From Littorina saxatilis (lineage: Eukaryota; Mollusca; Gastropoda; Littorinimorpha; Littorinidae), in contig NC_090255.1 of assembly GCF_037325665.1 (NCBI RefSeq), positions 6,099,229 to 6,163,228 on the forward strand: a stretch of DNA of 64,000 nt. Direction: 5' to 3'. The notes under the pieces were generated by a model. It was given only the letters and a program-made list of their open reading frames with translations. It was not told where the DNA came from and did no database searches. Of this stretch, positions 19,501 to 25,492 are shown one piece after another (position 1 is the stretch's first letter; each line of letters starts with the position of its first letter). The position numbers and the translations under genes were made by a program.

Positions 19501-21762
19501 TATTCCTGTTCGTCGTTTTTTAGAGGCGAGTTATGGCGAGTGAAGCGAGTGAATCTAGGAAGTAATGTTTTCTTGGGATCACTCACCATCAGTGTCTGTA
19601 TTGCTGAGGGTGGACATGTAAGTTTGAACACATCCTGCCCCCCGTATTTAGAGGCAAGGTAACGCAAGTAAAACGAGTAAAGCTAGGAAGTAACATTTCT
19701 TGGGACCTCTCGCCGTGAGGAAGGCTAGGATTTGGCAAGAGTAGGTGAGCATCTCTGTGGAGGAGCTCGCTCCGCGTGTAACACGGCAGCTGCCCATCTC
19801 CTTGGTTGTACATTGCTGTTCACTGATGCATGCAGACGCTGCCAGTATCAACCAAATTGTGTAACGCTCCAATGTGAGACCTGATTTTCTCCGGTTTGTT
19901 CCACTGTACACATGGTAGTTAGTTATTAGCATTTCTGTGATTGGCATATTTTTTTTTTGGGGGGGGGGGGGGGGGGTCACCGTGCATCCTGAGAGGCCGA
20001 GTCATTTTTAACACTGATTTATTTCACTGTGTGTGGTGTAGCTACGTATCACGCTGATGACAGACATACCTGTGCAAGTGGACGGGGAGCCGTGGATTCA
20101 ACCTGCCGGTCAGGTGGTGGTGCTTCGCTCCGCACTCAAGGTAAGATTTTGCACACTGTTTTGATGTAACAACCGACGGGCGCAGTGGCGTGGTGGTAAG
20201 ACGTCGGCCTCCTAATCGGGAGGTAGTGAGTTCAAATCCCGGTCGCTGCCGCCTGGTGGGTTAAAAGTGGAGATTTTTCCGATCTCCCAGGTCAACTTAT
20301 GTGCAGACCTGCTAGTGACTTAACCCTCTTCGTGTGTACACAGAAGCACAAGACAAAGTGCGCACGGAAAAGATCATGTAATCCATGTCAGAGTTCGGTG
20401 GGTTATGGAAACACGAAAATACCCAGCATGCCTACTCAACGAAAGCGGAGTGAAGCTGACTATGCTCTCAGAGTATAGTTTGGGGAACCCAAATGGGCCA
20501 ACGAGCTCACACGTAACCAGAAAATTCTGGAACGCTGAAGAAGAAGAAGATGTAACAACCCCAAGTTGATGGCAACGTCACACCTGGGAACCAACAAAAT
20601 TTTGCCACATTTTGTTCTATTGATAGTCTGAAATATCAGAACAGTTTGTGAGAGAAAAAAACAAAAAATTCTACATTACTTTTTTCAACTTGCCCTTGAA
20701 ATCAGGGAGTCTTAGTAATAAATCGTGTCTGTCTGTATGGGCGTGATAAAACAACTTAATGTTGAAGTTATCCAGAATGATTTTGAAGCTAGAGCTTTGA
20801 AACTTTGCACACTTTGACGATCATTGATGCCAAGGTTTTGAAGGTTGAAAAGAAGTGTTGCAGATGCCAAACCAATCAATCAATCAATCAATCAATGAGG
20901 CTTATATCGCGCATATTCCGTGGGTACAGTTCTAGGCGCTCTGCAGTGATGCCGTGTGAGATGAAATTTTATACGGCCAGTAGATTGCAGCCATGTCGGC
21001 GCATATTTACCTTTCAAACCACATTCCTTTCAAGTTCTGCAGGAAAAAAGGGCATGCATTGCTCTTCTCCCGACCCATTTCTTTTTTTTTCTTGTTTGGT
21101 AAATGGAATCATGTGTTGTTAAGCGTGCTCCGTGGTTGCCACAGGCAACGATGCTGAAAAGCAAGGTCTTAATGGGGGAAGTCTTAAATATCGGGGAGTC
21201 TTACCAGAGGGGTTCCACTGTATTGATGTGTCATGGACCCCCCCGCGGGTTAGGGGGAAGAATTTAGCCGATGCTCCCCAGCATGTCGTAAGAGGCGACT
21301 AACAGATTCTGTTTCTCCTTTTACCCTAGTTAAGTGTTTCTTGTATAGAATATAGTCAATGTTTGTAAAGATTTTAGTCAGGCAGTATGTAAGAAATGTT
21401 AAGTCCTTTGTACTGGAAATTTGCATTCTCCCAGTAAAGTCGTATATTGTACTACGTTGCAAGCCCCTGGAGCAATTCTTTGATTAGTGCTTTTGTGAAC
21501 AAGAAACAATTAACAAGTGGCTCTATCCCATCCCCCCCCCCCCCCCCTTTCCCTGTCGCGATATAACCTTGAACGGTTGAAAACGACGTTAAACACCAAA
21601 TAAAGAAAGATGTGTCATGTGCTGCGTGTTTGGCAGGCGACGATGCTGAAGAAGAGCAAGAACAAGATCAAGCGGCGCAACACGGAGCCCAGTATTTTCT
21701 TCCCGGAGAACGAACCTCTCCAGCAGGCCCAGTCACCCAGCGAAGAGAGCGGACCACTCTAA
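2014..21762 (+). CDS. DGKQ: Diacylglycerol kinase theta, C-terminal 557 residues (12 exons, 5' partial)
   Basis: The enzyme phosphorylates diacylglycerol with ATP to phosphatidic acid, which ends DAG signalling. Exons: 2014-2104, 2628-2741, 4397-4547, 6020-6177, 6557-6708, 8486-8634, 9637-9745, 15825-16028, 18116-18271, 19105-19270, 20042-20140, 21637-21762. Every junction is GT-AG and the frame is continuous. Residues 1-119 correspond to the Ras-associating region. Residues ~180-305 are the catalytic domain, with [10 protein letters not shown], the ATP-site [11 protein letters not shown] and [15 protein letters not shown]. Residues ~330-495 are the accessory domain ([48 protein letters not shown]). 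The order and motifs match vertebrate DGK theta (about 940 residues) rather than other DGK types. The N-terminal C1 domains must lie upstream of the window. An unusual feature is that eight exon edges have copies in the neighbouring introns. Confidence 0.95.
2171..2228 (+). repeat. Intronic copy of the DGKQ exon 1 donor edge
   Basis: GCAAGTTTGGTGTC at 2088 recurs at 2172, followed in both places by related sequence (GTCATTTTCTGT, AGAGTGTGTGCTGTT versus GTCATTTTTCTGT, AGAATGAGTGCTGTT). In the copy the donor GTACGT is replaced by TTTTGT, so it looks inactive. Confidence 0.8.
2401..2479. repeat. TG/CG microsatellite
   Basis: A long TG run grades into TGCG and TGCA repeats in DGKQ intron 1. Similar TG/CA tracts lie at 6201-6305, 13460-13543, 39277-39460 and 61230-61275. 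Confidence 0.95.
2628..2741 (+). CDS. DGKQ: DGKQ window exon 2 (RA region)
   Basis: The acceptor GTTGCAG is followed by 38 complete codons, ending AGTCGCAAG before the donor GTTCGT, a weak but GT-type donor. It encodes [19 protein letters not shown] and then DKPWQVMQQ, consistent with the middle of an RA domain. Confidence 0.85.
3019..3590 (+). repeat. 44-bp minisatellite (11 units) inside a dispersed repeat
   Basis: The phrase TCGTATGCC recurs 11 times at 44-bp steps from about 3111 to 3559; one step is 8 bp longer. The unit contains TTAGAGCACAACTCTGACTT and ACTCTGTTACACAG. Flanks and unit match, in reverse, a single-unit copy at about 44338-44462 and partly one at 24660-24760. The array therefore grew inside one copy of a dispersed element. 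Confidence 0.9.
3739..4044 (+). mobile_element. tRNA-derived SINE, family A
   Basis: The head GCCCGGGTAGCTCAGTTGGT through CGCAGGTTCGAATTC has A- and B-box-like motifs of a tRNA promoter. The body ends CAGCGATGGGACAATAAAGT with a short ATGAGAA tail. A second copy is at 17776-18096. No target duplication was resolved. Confidence 0.8.
4397..4547 (+). CDS. DGKQ: DGKQ window exon 3 (RA region, end)
   Basis: The acceptor GGACAG precedes and the donor GTGAGT follows, and the exon ends one base into a glutamate codon. It encodes [20 protein letters not shown] followed by [21 protein letters not shown] dispersed repeat (4285-4376, similar to 15640-15722) ends about 20 bp upstream of the exon. Confidence 0.9.
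4626..5295. mobile_element. MITE (AGACGATT ends) carrying a nested SINE
   Basis: The left end AGACGATTTTTGGAAATAAC pairs with a right end ending GAGAATCGTCT. Subterminal GAAAGAGTGAATGCCCTTGC is inverted against GCAAGGGTATTCACTCTC. TA flanks both ends. SINE family E (minus) occupies 4790-5224. Relatives are at 39872-40141 and 52170-52523. Confidence 0.65.
4790..5224 (-). mobile_element. tRNA-derived SINE, family E (reverse)
   Basis: On the minus strand the head reads GGACTGGGTGGCCGAGTGGT then AACGCACTTGCGCTCGGAAG, a Leu/Ser tRNA-like start. Other copies are at 26226-26682 (+) and 60041-60553 (-), with a fragment at 20876-21020 (-). Confidence 0.75.
5511..6019 (+). repeat. Tandem array derived from the DGKQ exon 4 acceptor edge
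   Basis: About eleven degenerate copies of ACAAATGGGTCAGCTTTGAT, with following TGTGATATATT and sometimes ACGAGTACTTCTCAC, precede the real exon 4. Units are about 55-85 bp. Two (near 5553 and 5757) keep TTTCCAG just before AGAACAAATGGG, mimicking the real acceptor. The first unit keeps exon-like GAGTACGGCTCACTCGTG. Confidence 0.85.
6020..6177 (+). CDS. DGKQ: DGKQ window exon 4
   Basis: The acceptor TATTTTCAG precedes 6020 and the donor GTATGG follows 6177. The acceptor is fixed by frame: two bases complete GAG, then [20 protein letters not shown]. The exon ends [10 protein letters not shown], joining the region just before the catalytic domain. Its first ~50 bases are the unit of a degenerate tandem array upstream (5511-6019), so the true 5' edge sits at the end of that array. 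Confidence 0.85.
6557..6708 (+). CDS. DGKQ: DGKQ window exon 5 (catalytic domain start)
   Basis: The acceptor CTGTCTGTAG precedes and the donor GTGAGT follows, with two bases of a Gly codon carried over. It encodes [20 protein letters not shown] and [20 protein letters not shown]. The human protein has VFVNPKSGG and [20 protein letters not shown] at the same place, which is diagnostic for the theta type. Confidence 0.95.
6907..8252 (+). mobile_element. tRNA-derived SINE, family B, split by a DNA element
   Basis: The head GACGCAGTGGCCTAGTAGTT starts after the target duplication GTTTCATGATG (6896-6906), which recurs at 8253-8263. The SINE body resumes at 7958 after a 959-bp DNA element. A complete uninterrupted copy is at 20175-20548. 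Confidence 0.8.
6999..7957. mobile_element. DNA element with 15-bp TIR CAGACCTGGGAACCC and 6-bp target duplication
   Basis: Perfect 15-bp inverted termini (CAGACCTGGGAACCC at the left, GGGTTCCCAGGTCTG at the right) are flanked by GTGGAG at 6993-6998 and 7958-7963. It contains a further nested TA-type MITE at about 7236-7757. A short relative at 32040-32384 has its own 6-bp duplication GTTAAG. No transposase was recognised; superfamily unassigned. Confidence 0.8.
8252..8296 (+). repeat. Intronic copy of the DGKQ exon 6 acceptor edge
   Basis: TTTCATGATGGACTTCTCAT ... ACACATGTTTTCAG matches the 40 bp before the true exon 6 (TTTCATGATGAATTTCTCAT ... TGCATGTTTTCAG) with only a few differences. 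It ends in an intact-looking AG at 8296. A reverse fragment of SINE family C (8297-8440) lies between copy and exon. Confidence 0.75.
8486..8634 (+). CDS. DGKQ: DGKQ window exon 6 (ATP-binding GGDG)
   Basis: The acceptor ATGTTTTCAG precedes and the donor GTCAGT starts at 8635. It encodes [20 protein letters not shown] and ends [11 protein letters not shown], one base into a Gly codon. GGDGxxG is the nucleotide-binding signature of diacylglycerol kinases. Both edges of this exon have intronic copies: one upstream (acceptor side, 8252-8296) and eleven downstream (donor side). Confidence 0.95.
8650..9396 (+). repeat. Array of eleven copies of the DGKQ exon 6 donor edge separated by TG runs
   Basis: The last ~37 exon bases (CAGTCGCCCCCCATGGCCAT, CGTTCCACTGGGCACCG) plus the donor GTCAGT occur once as exon at 8598-8640 and then eleven more times, near 8658, 8726, 8809, 8888, 8957, 9013, 9068, 9130, 9203, 9257 and 9353. 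TG runs of variable length separate them. Every copy keeps a GGTCAGT or GGTCAAT donor-like site. Two adjacent copies share private changes (GTACCACTGGG), showing stepwise duplication. Confidence 0.95.
9422..9636 (+). repeat. Three degenerate copies of the DGKQ exon 7 acceptor edge
   Basis: AAATGACTCAGGGAGAGTG (about 9427), CAGGAAATGACTTGGCGAGA (about 9480) and AAATGACCTGGGGTGGGTG (about 9565) resemble the exon start GCAACGACTTGGCGAGAGTG. Each continues TGTGTGT...TAAAGTAAA. Confidence 0.75.
9637..9745 (+). CDS. DGKQ: DGKQ window exon 7
   Basis: The acceptor CTGTGTGTAG precedes and the donor GTTAGC follows. It encodes [20 protein letters not shown] and then a helix ending EEIKLDR. Three degenerate copies of its 5' edge lie in the preceding 220 bp. 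Confidence 0.95.
9869..10606 (+). mobile_element. 5'-truncated LINE (RTE-like), end of reverse transcriptase and C-terminal domain
   Basis: A perfect 13-bp target duplication, AGGTCTTAAAGGT (9856-9868 and 10607-10619), brackets the insert, which ends in TAAG repeats. The frame is open to a stop at 10591. It encodes [14 protein letters not shown] (late RT motif), [26 protein letters not shown], and the C-terminal [12 protein letters not shown] and [15 protein letters not shown] motifs. These are familiar from invertebrate RTE-type and related LINEs. RTE is suggested by the microsatellite 3' tail; the clade is uncertain. The uninterrupted frame and exact duplication point to a young copy. It inserted at the left edge of the older MITE at 10616. 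Confidence 0.8.
10616..11140. mobile_element. piggyBac-type MITE (TTAA target)
   Basis: TTAA flanks both sides (10612-10615, 11141-11144). The ends read AGGTGGTCGTCTACATTTTT and, reversed, AGGTCCTTGTCTACATTTTT. There is no coding sequence. It lies within a larger TA-family MITE remnant (about 9790-11735). Confidence 0.75.
11737..15316 (-). mobile_element. Mutator-like DNA transposon in DGKQ intron 7
   Basis: The ends are imperfect inverted repeats: AAGGCAAAGGGAGCCACTAA at left and, reversed, AAGGCGAAGTGCGCCACTGA at right. The interior encodes a transposase on the minus strand (see 12514-14812). I could not settle a clean target duplication, so the ends are approximate by a few bases. The region 14825-15310 between the transposase start and the right end holds no other gene. 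Confidence 0.65.
12514..14812 (-). pseudogene. Mutator-like transposase, broken, with one intron
   Basis: It reads from [16 protein letters not shown] near 14812. Segments then match the Mutator-like transposase family common in molluscs: [77 protein letters not shown]. An intron at 13291-13842 (GTGAGT...TTTTAG on the minus strand) joins NFA to [11 protein letters not shown] in frame and is filled by CA repeats and a ~185-bp tandem duplication. At least two frameshifts (near 14490 and 13995) and a 16-base G run (C at 12951-12966) break the frame, so this copy should not make a working enzyme. Family assignment is from recalled motifs. Confidence 0.6.
15825..16028 (+). CDS. DGKQ: DGKQ window exon 8 (linker and accessory domain start)
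   Basis: The acceptor CCAAAACAG precedes and the donor GTGAGA follows. It encodes WTVIF, a hydrophilic linker rich in N, D, E and T, then [20 protein letters not shown] and [15 protein letters not shown]. The preceding intron is about 6 kb and contains a LINE, a piggyBac-type MITE and a Mutator-like transposon. Two copies of the donor edge lie downstream. Confidence 0.95.
16269..17233. mobile_element. 965-bp DNA element with CATGGGTGAAA ends
   Basis: The termini CATGGGTGAAA and TTTCACCCATG are inverted, and a 6-bp target duplication CACTTT is exact (16263-16268, 17234-17239). The interior includes GTCAATCTGAAAATAAGTCT and a GC-rich palindromic segment near 17105-17190. No transposase was recognised. 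It landed inside an intronic copy of the DGKQ exon 8 edge. Confidence 0.75.
17234..17410 (+). repeat. Two intronic copies of the DGKQ exon 8 donor edge
   Basis: Copy one (16236-16268 plus 17240-17310, split by the 965-bp element) and copy two (17320-17410) repeat the end of exon 8. Both carry AACAGCAG followed by GTGAGA (donor-like sites at 17275 and 17381), plus downstream GATAAGGTAT sequence. Copy two still encodes [15 protein letters not shown], and its four base differences within the aligned codons from HMAR onward are all at silent third positions. Confidence 0.85.
17776..18096 (+). mobile_element. tRNA-derived SINE, family A, abutting DGKQ exon 9
   Basis: It has the same head (GCCCGGTAGCTCAGTTGGTA) and body as 3739-4044, with a tail of ATGAAA repeats. 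It ends about 20 bp before the exon 9 acceptor, so the branch point is probably inside or upstream of the SINE. Confidence 0.8.
18116..18271 (+). CDS. DGKQ: DGKQ window exon 9
   Basis: The acceptor GTACCCCAG precedes and the donor GTATGT follows. It encodes [20 protein letters not shown], then [25 protein letters not shown] with an ATGAAA-rich tail ends about 20 bp upstream, leaving the short tract TGTATTTGTGTACCCC before the AG. Confidence 0.95.
18392..18762. mobile_element. TA-flanked MITE, CAGTGGAACC family
   Basis: It starts TACAGTGGAACCCCCCTTTT and ends GGGGGTTCTACTGTA. The interior holds GGTCTTAAAAAGGAGGGAGT and a TG tract. It lies in DGKQ intron 9. Confidence 0.7.
18785..19077. mobile_element. 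Harbinger-like MITE (GGCC ends, TAA duplication), copy a
   Basis: The ends GGCCTAAAAAAAAAATAGGT and ACCTATTTTTTTTTAGGCC are flanked by TAA (18782-18784, 19078-19080). Subterminal GTTACGGTAACCCGACC is inverted at the right end. It ends 27 bp before DGKQ exon 10. The TTA/TAA target is characteristic of PIF/Harbinger; the class is inferred. Confidence 0.8.
19105..19270 (+). CDS. DGKQ: DGKQ window exon 10
   Basis: The acceptor is TGTTGACTAG, with a poor pyrimidine tract; the donor is GTAAGT. It encodes [20 protein letters not shown] and [25 protein letters not shown] ends at 19077 and its terminus offers a stronger competing acceptor at 19074, giving a possible in-frame 10-residue extension. A copy of the donor edge lies near 19588-19640. 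Confidence 0.92.
19585..19640 (+). repeat. Intronic copy of the DGKQ exon 10 donor edge
   Basis: GTCTGTATTGCTGAGGGTGG followed by ACATGTAAGTTTGAACAC resembles exon GTCCGCATCGCTCAGGGGGG followed by ACATGTAAGTTGCAACAC. The donor GTAAGT at 19618 is intact. Flanking sequence (TTTAGAGGCGAGTTATGGCG versus TTTAGAGGCAAGGTAACGCA) is also duplicated at about 125 bp spacing. Confidence 0.7.
20042..20140 (+). CDS. DGKQ: DGKQ window exon 11
   Basis: The acceptor GTGGTGTAG precedes 33 whole codons and the donor GTAAGA follows. It encodes [20 protein letters not shown], the conserved closing strand of the accessory domain (human [10 protein letters not shown]). A SINE follows 34 bp into the intron. Confidence 0.95.
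20175..20548 (+). mobile_element. tRNA-derived SINE, family B
   Basis: The perfect 12-bp target duplication GATGTAACAACC lies at 20163-20174 and 20549-20560. The head GACGGGCGCAGTGGCGTGGT has tRNA-like boxes (GAGTTCAAATCCCGG), and the tail is AAGAAGAAG. Confidence 0.85.
21112..21166 (+). repeat. Intronic copy of the DGKQ exon 12 acceptor edge
   Basis: CATGTGTTGTTAAGCGTG ... CCACAGGCAACGATGCTGAA AAGCAAG resembles CATGTGCTGCGTG...GGCAGGCGACGATGCTGAAG AAGAGCAAG at the true exon. The AG acceptor is kept. A TA-MITE end and SINE F now lie between copy and exon. Confidence 0.75.
21236..21608 (+). mobile_element. SINE-like repeat, family F, abutting DGKQ exon 12
   Basis: An exact 11-bp target duplication GATGTGTCATG (21225-21235, 21609-21619) brackets it. 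It starts GACCCCCCCGCGGGTTAGGG and ends GACGTTAAACACCAAATAAA GAAA. Further copies are at 29689-30072 (+), 39590-39870 (-), 44820-45181 (-) and 54708-55098 (+). The tail resembles the conserved 3' ends of molluscan SINEs; the head is not clearly tRNA. Confidence 0.85.
21637..21762 (+). CDS. DGKQ: DGKQ window exon 12 (C-terminus and stop)
   Basis: The acceptor TTTGGCAG precedes 41 residues and the TAA stop at 21760-21762. It encodes a basic stretch ([12 protein letters not shown]) and an acidic/Ser tail ending [14 protein letters not shown] with an exact 11-bp target duplication ends 28 bp upstream of the exon. A possible 3' UTR intron may run from AAA/GTGAGC at about 21766 to TTTCAG at about 22254; this is unproven. 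Confidence 0.93.
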   Translation, partial: ATMLKKSKNKIKRRNTEPSIFFPENEPLQQAQSPSEESGPL

Positions 21763-23524
21763 CAAAGTGAGCGTACTGTCCTGGCGTCAACGCCTTCCTT
21801 TATATAGCCTCAAGTGGACTTCACCAAGACTTTGCCAAGGTTTTTTTACTCTAAAGTTCAGTGCAGCGAGCTTTGTAACGTAGACATTGCGAAATCGGCT
21901 TCGCATATTAAAATACCGCTTTAGCCTGTTCACTGCCCGTAAATATTTTGTATACAAAGCATTACCTGTATTTACCCGAATAGATGATGTTGGAAAATAA
22001 CTCTGTCAGGATTTTCAGCGGTCTGGTAGAGTAATAGCCCCTTTTACAGGGTCAAGCTTTTCAAAACAAGGCGAAGCGTGCACCACACTTCTGATCAGCT
22101 TTAACCTGCAACTCTGTCGTGTGTGTTATGCAGTGTGCGCACAAAATGTTGCCCCTTTCCTGTCAGAACAACCACCTCTAAATCACGACTAACTGCCCAA
22201 AAACATTTCAGATAAACTGATGTTAAAATAACATTTTTGTTGTGTGTGTTTCAGATTGAGATGAGGACTAGAGAACAAGTTGCTTGGTTTTGCTGCTGGG
22301 CTTGTTGAACACTGGACGCAGGCTGGGCTTCGTGCGCTACCACACCGGACACTGTGTACGTGCATGTGTGTAGCGCGTTGTGTGCGTGTAGTGTGCTGCG
22401 CAGGTGCGATTACACCCGTGTATGTCGCTGTCGTGCTTCAGCCAGAATCCGCCAAAAACGTAGTTGTTGAAGTAGAGACTAGCGCGGAATACAAAGCAGG
22501 GAGGGGGGAGGGAGGTGGAGGGGGCGAGAGTACAAACGGACCAGTAATTAAAGTGAAATTTTAATAATGACAGGGACAGTTTTTTTTATATATATGGATT
22601 GTGACGTTGTTTTTGTCTTTGACCTCTGTACCTGGGAGCAATGGATTCTGTGATCTGCTTTGGACTGAGAAGGATTCCTGGTCTATTTTTGGATGGCGTT
22701 GGACTGTTTGGAATCTTGCTGTTAAGATAATACGAAAAGATCGATTCTGTGCCGTCTTCGAAGAGTCGTTGGAATTGTCTCGTCTGTGTTTCTTCGAAGC
22801 TTGAGGATGTAAAGCAGATTTGATGAGGAGCTTGGGACGACCAACTGAGAAACGGAGCAAAGAGCAGGCTCAAGAACCTGTGTCCCAGACTTGCTGCTTA
22901 CCAAGATCAAGTTTTAAACATTTTAAATTGTTTTATACTTATTGAAATCAACACAGGGAGGATTTGAAATGGAACACAAAATTGTCATACACGCAGTATT
23001 CGTTGAGTTCAGCGCAAAGATTATGGGGTAACGGTGGGGGAGAGAGGAGAATTGTTTCACGAAAACAATTTAGACATAAAATATTTGAACAGATATCAAG
23101 GAGAAAGAGAAGTGGAGGACAGAGGAGAGAGAGAGAGAGATGTTGAGAGAAACAGAAGAGAGAGACAGAGAGAGAGCAAAAAAGTTTAAGAGAGAACGGA
23201 TTTTAAGGACTGAGGTCCACATAGTGCACAAAAAAATGCGAACTGGACATTTCTTCATCGTTGATTATGCATTCGTAGCTCTCTGTTTTCTCTCTCTACG
23301 TGTCAAAGCATTCTAGTTATCTCCTATCTTGTGCATGGCTCTGCTGGAAGAAAGCAACTCCTTACATCCCCCTCCCCCTCCCCTCCCCCCACCCTTTTCC
23401 CCCACCCCTGCCCACTCCTCTCCTCCCTCTCCCTCTCCTCCCTCTCCTCCCTCTCCTCCCACTACCAACCTGCTCTTCACCCCTTTTACACAACCTTTAA
23501 AGACACACTCCTTCCACAGTCTCA

Positions 23525-23830
23525 GACCGGCACGGTTGGCCTAGTGGTAAGGCGTCCGCCCGTGATCGGGAGGTCGTGGGTTCGAACCCCGGCCGGGTCA
23601 TACCTAAGACTTTAAAATTGGCAATCTAGTGGCTGCTCCGCCTGGCGTCTGGCATTATGGGGTTAGTGCTAGGACTGGTTGGTCCGGTGTCAGAATAATG
23701 TGACTGTGTGAGACATGAAGCCTGTGCTGCGACTTCTGTCTTGTGTGTGGCGCACGTTATATGTCAAAGCAGCACCGCCCTGATATGGCCCTTCGTGGTC
23801 GGCTGGGCGTTAAGCAAACAAACAAACACA
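23525..23830 (+). mobile_element. tRNA-derived SINE, family D
   Basis: The head GGCACGGTTGGCCTAGTGGT ... GTGGGTTCGAACCCCGGCCG is tRNA-like; the tail is GCTGGGCGTTAAGCAAACAA. A reverse copy is at 63145-63458 and a tail fragment at about 54512-54580. Confidence 0.85.
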
Positions 23831-25144
23831 GTCTCACATCTGGCCAGGCTGTTACATGGGATAAGACCATCCCTCCATTTGGTCACATCCCCAAAATGAA
23901 CAGCCTGGATGCTCTGTGAGCACAGTGGAAGTGTGTGGATGAAGTCATTTAGTAAAAGCCACCAGTTGAGCTCACTGTCTCAGATCTGGCCCGGTTTTTG
24001 TGTGGGAGAACACAATCCCTTCACCGGGTCAGTCACATCCTAAAAATGAACAGCCTGGATGCTCTGTGAGCACAGTGGGAGTTTTGGGATGAATTGATTT
24101 CGTAAAAGCCACCAGTGTTGTTTTTAAAATGATCGATTCTCACACAAAATTCCAACTGGCCACGGCAAGCCGTCAAGGTGTTGAGTGTTGGTATGTGTAC
24201 AAATGGAGGGATGGTTTTACCGTGTGTAAAAGCCTGAACAGATATTAGACCGTGAACTGTGTTTAGAAGAAAGAGTGTGCCTTTAAATACTGTACCACTC
24301 ATTCTCTGCCAGTATATTGCCCCGCCTTCCCCCCCCCCCCCCCCCCCCCCCCCCCTTCTCAATTTCTCAACCCATGACTTGGTCTGCTTTTTGTGTCTAA
24401 ACTCTTGCCTCATTTAAGTTTTTATTCTACACCTCTCTCTTTTTTTTTTTTAGACCATTTATAACTTTCGTTTGCACCCCTTGTAAAAGGTGCATACAGT
24501 TTTTGTTTTTTAATTTTTATTTTTTTAATATTTTTTTTATATCATTTTCAATTTCTTGAGTGGGGACCACATGGAACAAGACAAGTGTGCCATTTCAGTT
24601 TTTAATTAAAATAGTTTTTTTTATTCAGTTTTCATCTTGTTATGATAGTCATATTGTTGGAGGTTAACAGTCATTTGTCCAACTCTCGCTTACTCTATTA
24701 CACATGTCGTATGCATTAAGAGCGATTACTTCCCTTTGGTTATTTGATAGTCATTTGTTTCATGCGAGGAGCATGCTACAGGAAGGACCAGGAAAAAAAT
24801 GGTGTTTCTTAAGACCTGTGGCTTGTCATAATTTCTGAGAGCATTTTCACTTATTTGTGTGTGTGTACCGCATTGTAAATAAATATGACCTCAGTGATCT
24901 TGACCTTGTTTCAAGGTCAAACTTGTTTTTAGACCTTACCATCAGACTCTTTTTCATTTCTGTTCACTTATTTTGTGTGATTATGAAAACAGAGATCAGC
25001 AAGGTGTGATTGGTTGGGTGATGAATGGTATAGCTTTTCTTTCGTTTACCTGTGAATATTTGTTCTGTTATTCTCAAGGAATGCTCGTCAGTTCTACATA
25101 CATTGATGCTAACGTAAGAATAACCTCAGCAATTAGTAAGTTTC

Positions 25145-25492
25145 GGGGCGGGGATGTAGCTCAGTCGGTAGCGCGCTGGATTTGTATCCAGTTGGCCGCT
25201 GTCAGCGTGAGTTCGTCCCCACGTTCGGCGAGAGATTTATTTCTCAGAGTCAACTTTGTGTGCAGACTCTCCTCGGTGTCCGAACACCCCCGTGTGTACA
25301 CGCAAGCACAAGACCAAGTGCGCACGAAAAAGATCCTGTAGTCCATGTCAGAGTTCGGTGGGTTATAGAAACACGAAAATACCCAGCATGCTTCCTCCGA
25401 AAGCGGCGTATGGCTGCCTAAATGGCGGGGTAAAAACGGTCATACACGTAAAAGCCGTGGGAGTTTCAGCCCATGAACGAACAAACAAACAA
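25145..25492 (+). mobile_element. tRNA-derived SINE, family C
   Basis: The head GGGGATGTAGCTCAGTCGGT AGCGCGCTGG is tRNA-like. The body contains GTCAGAGTTCGGTGGGTTAT, shared with family B, so B and C have a common body with different heads. It is followed at 25498-25660 by a fragment that also occurs at 2860-2990. Confidence 0.8.

Noticed and set aside
20805-21122. 105-residue frame with [16 protein letters not shown]
   Set aside because: Covers a SINE E fragment and an ATCA repeat; not coding.
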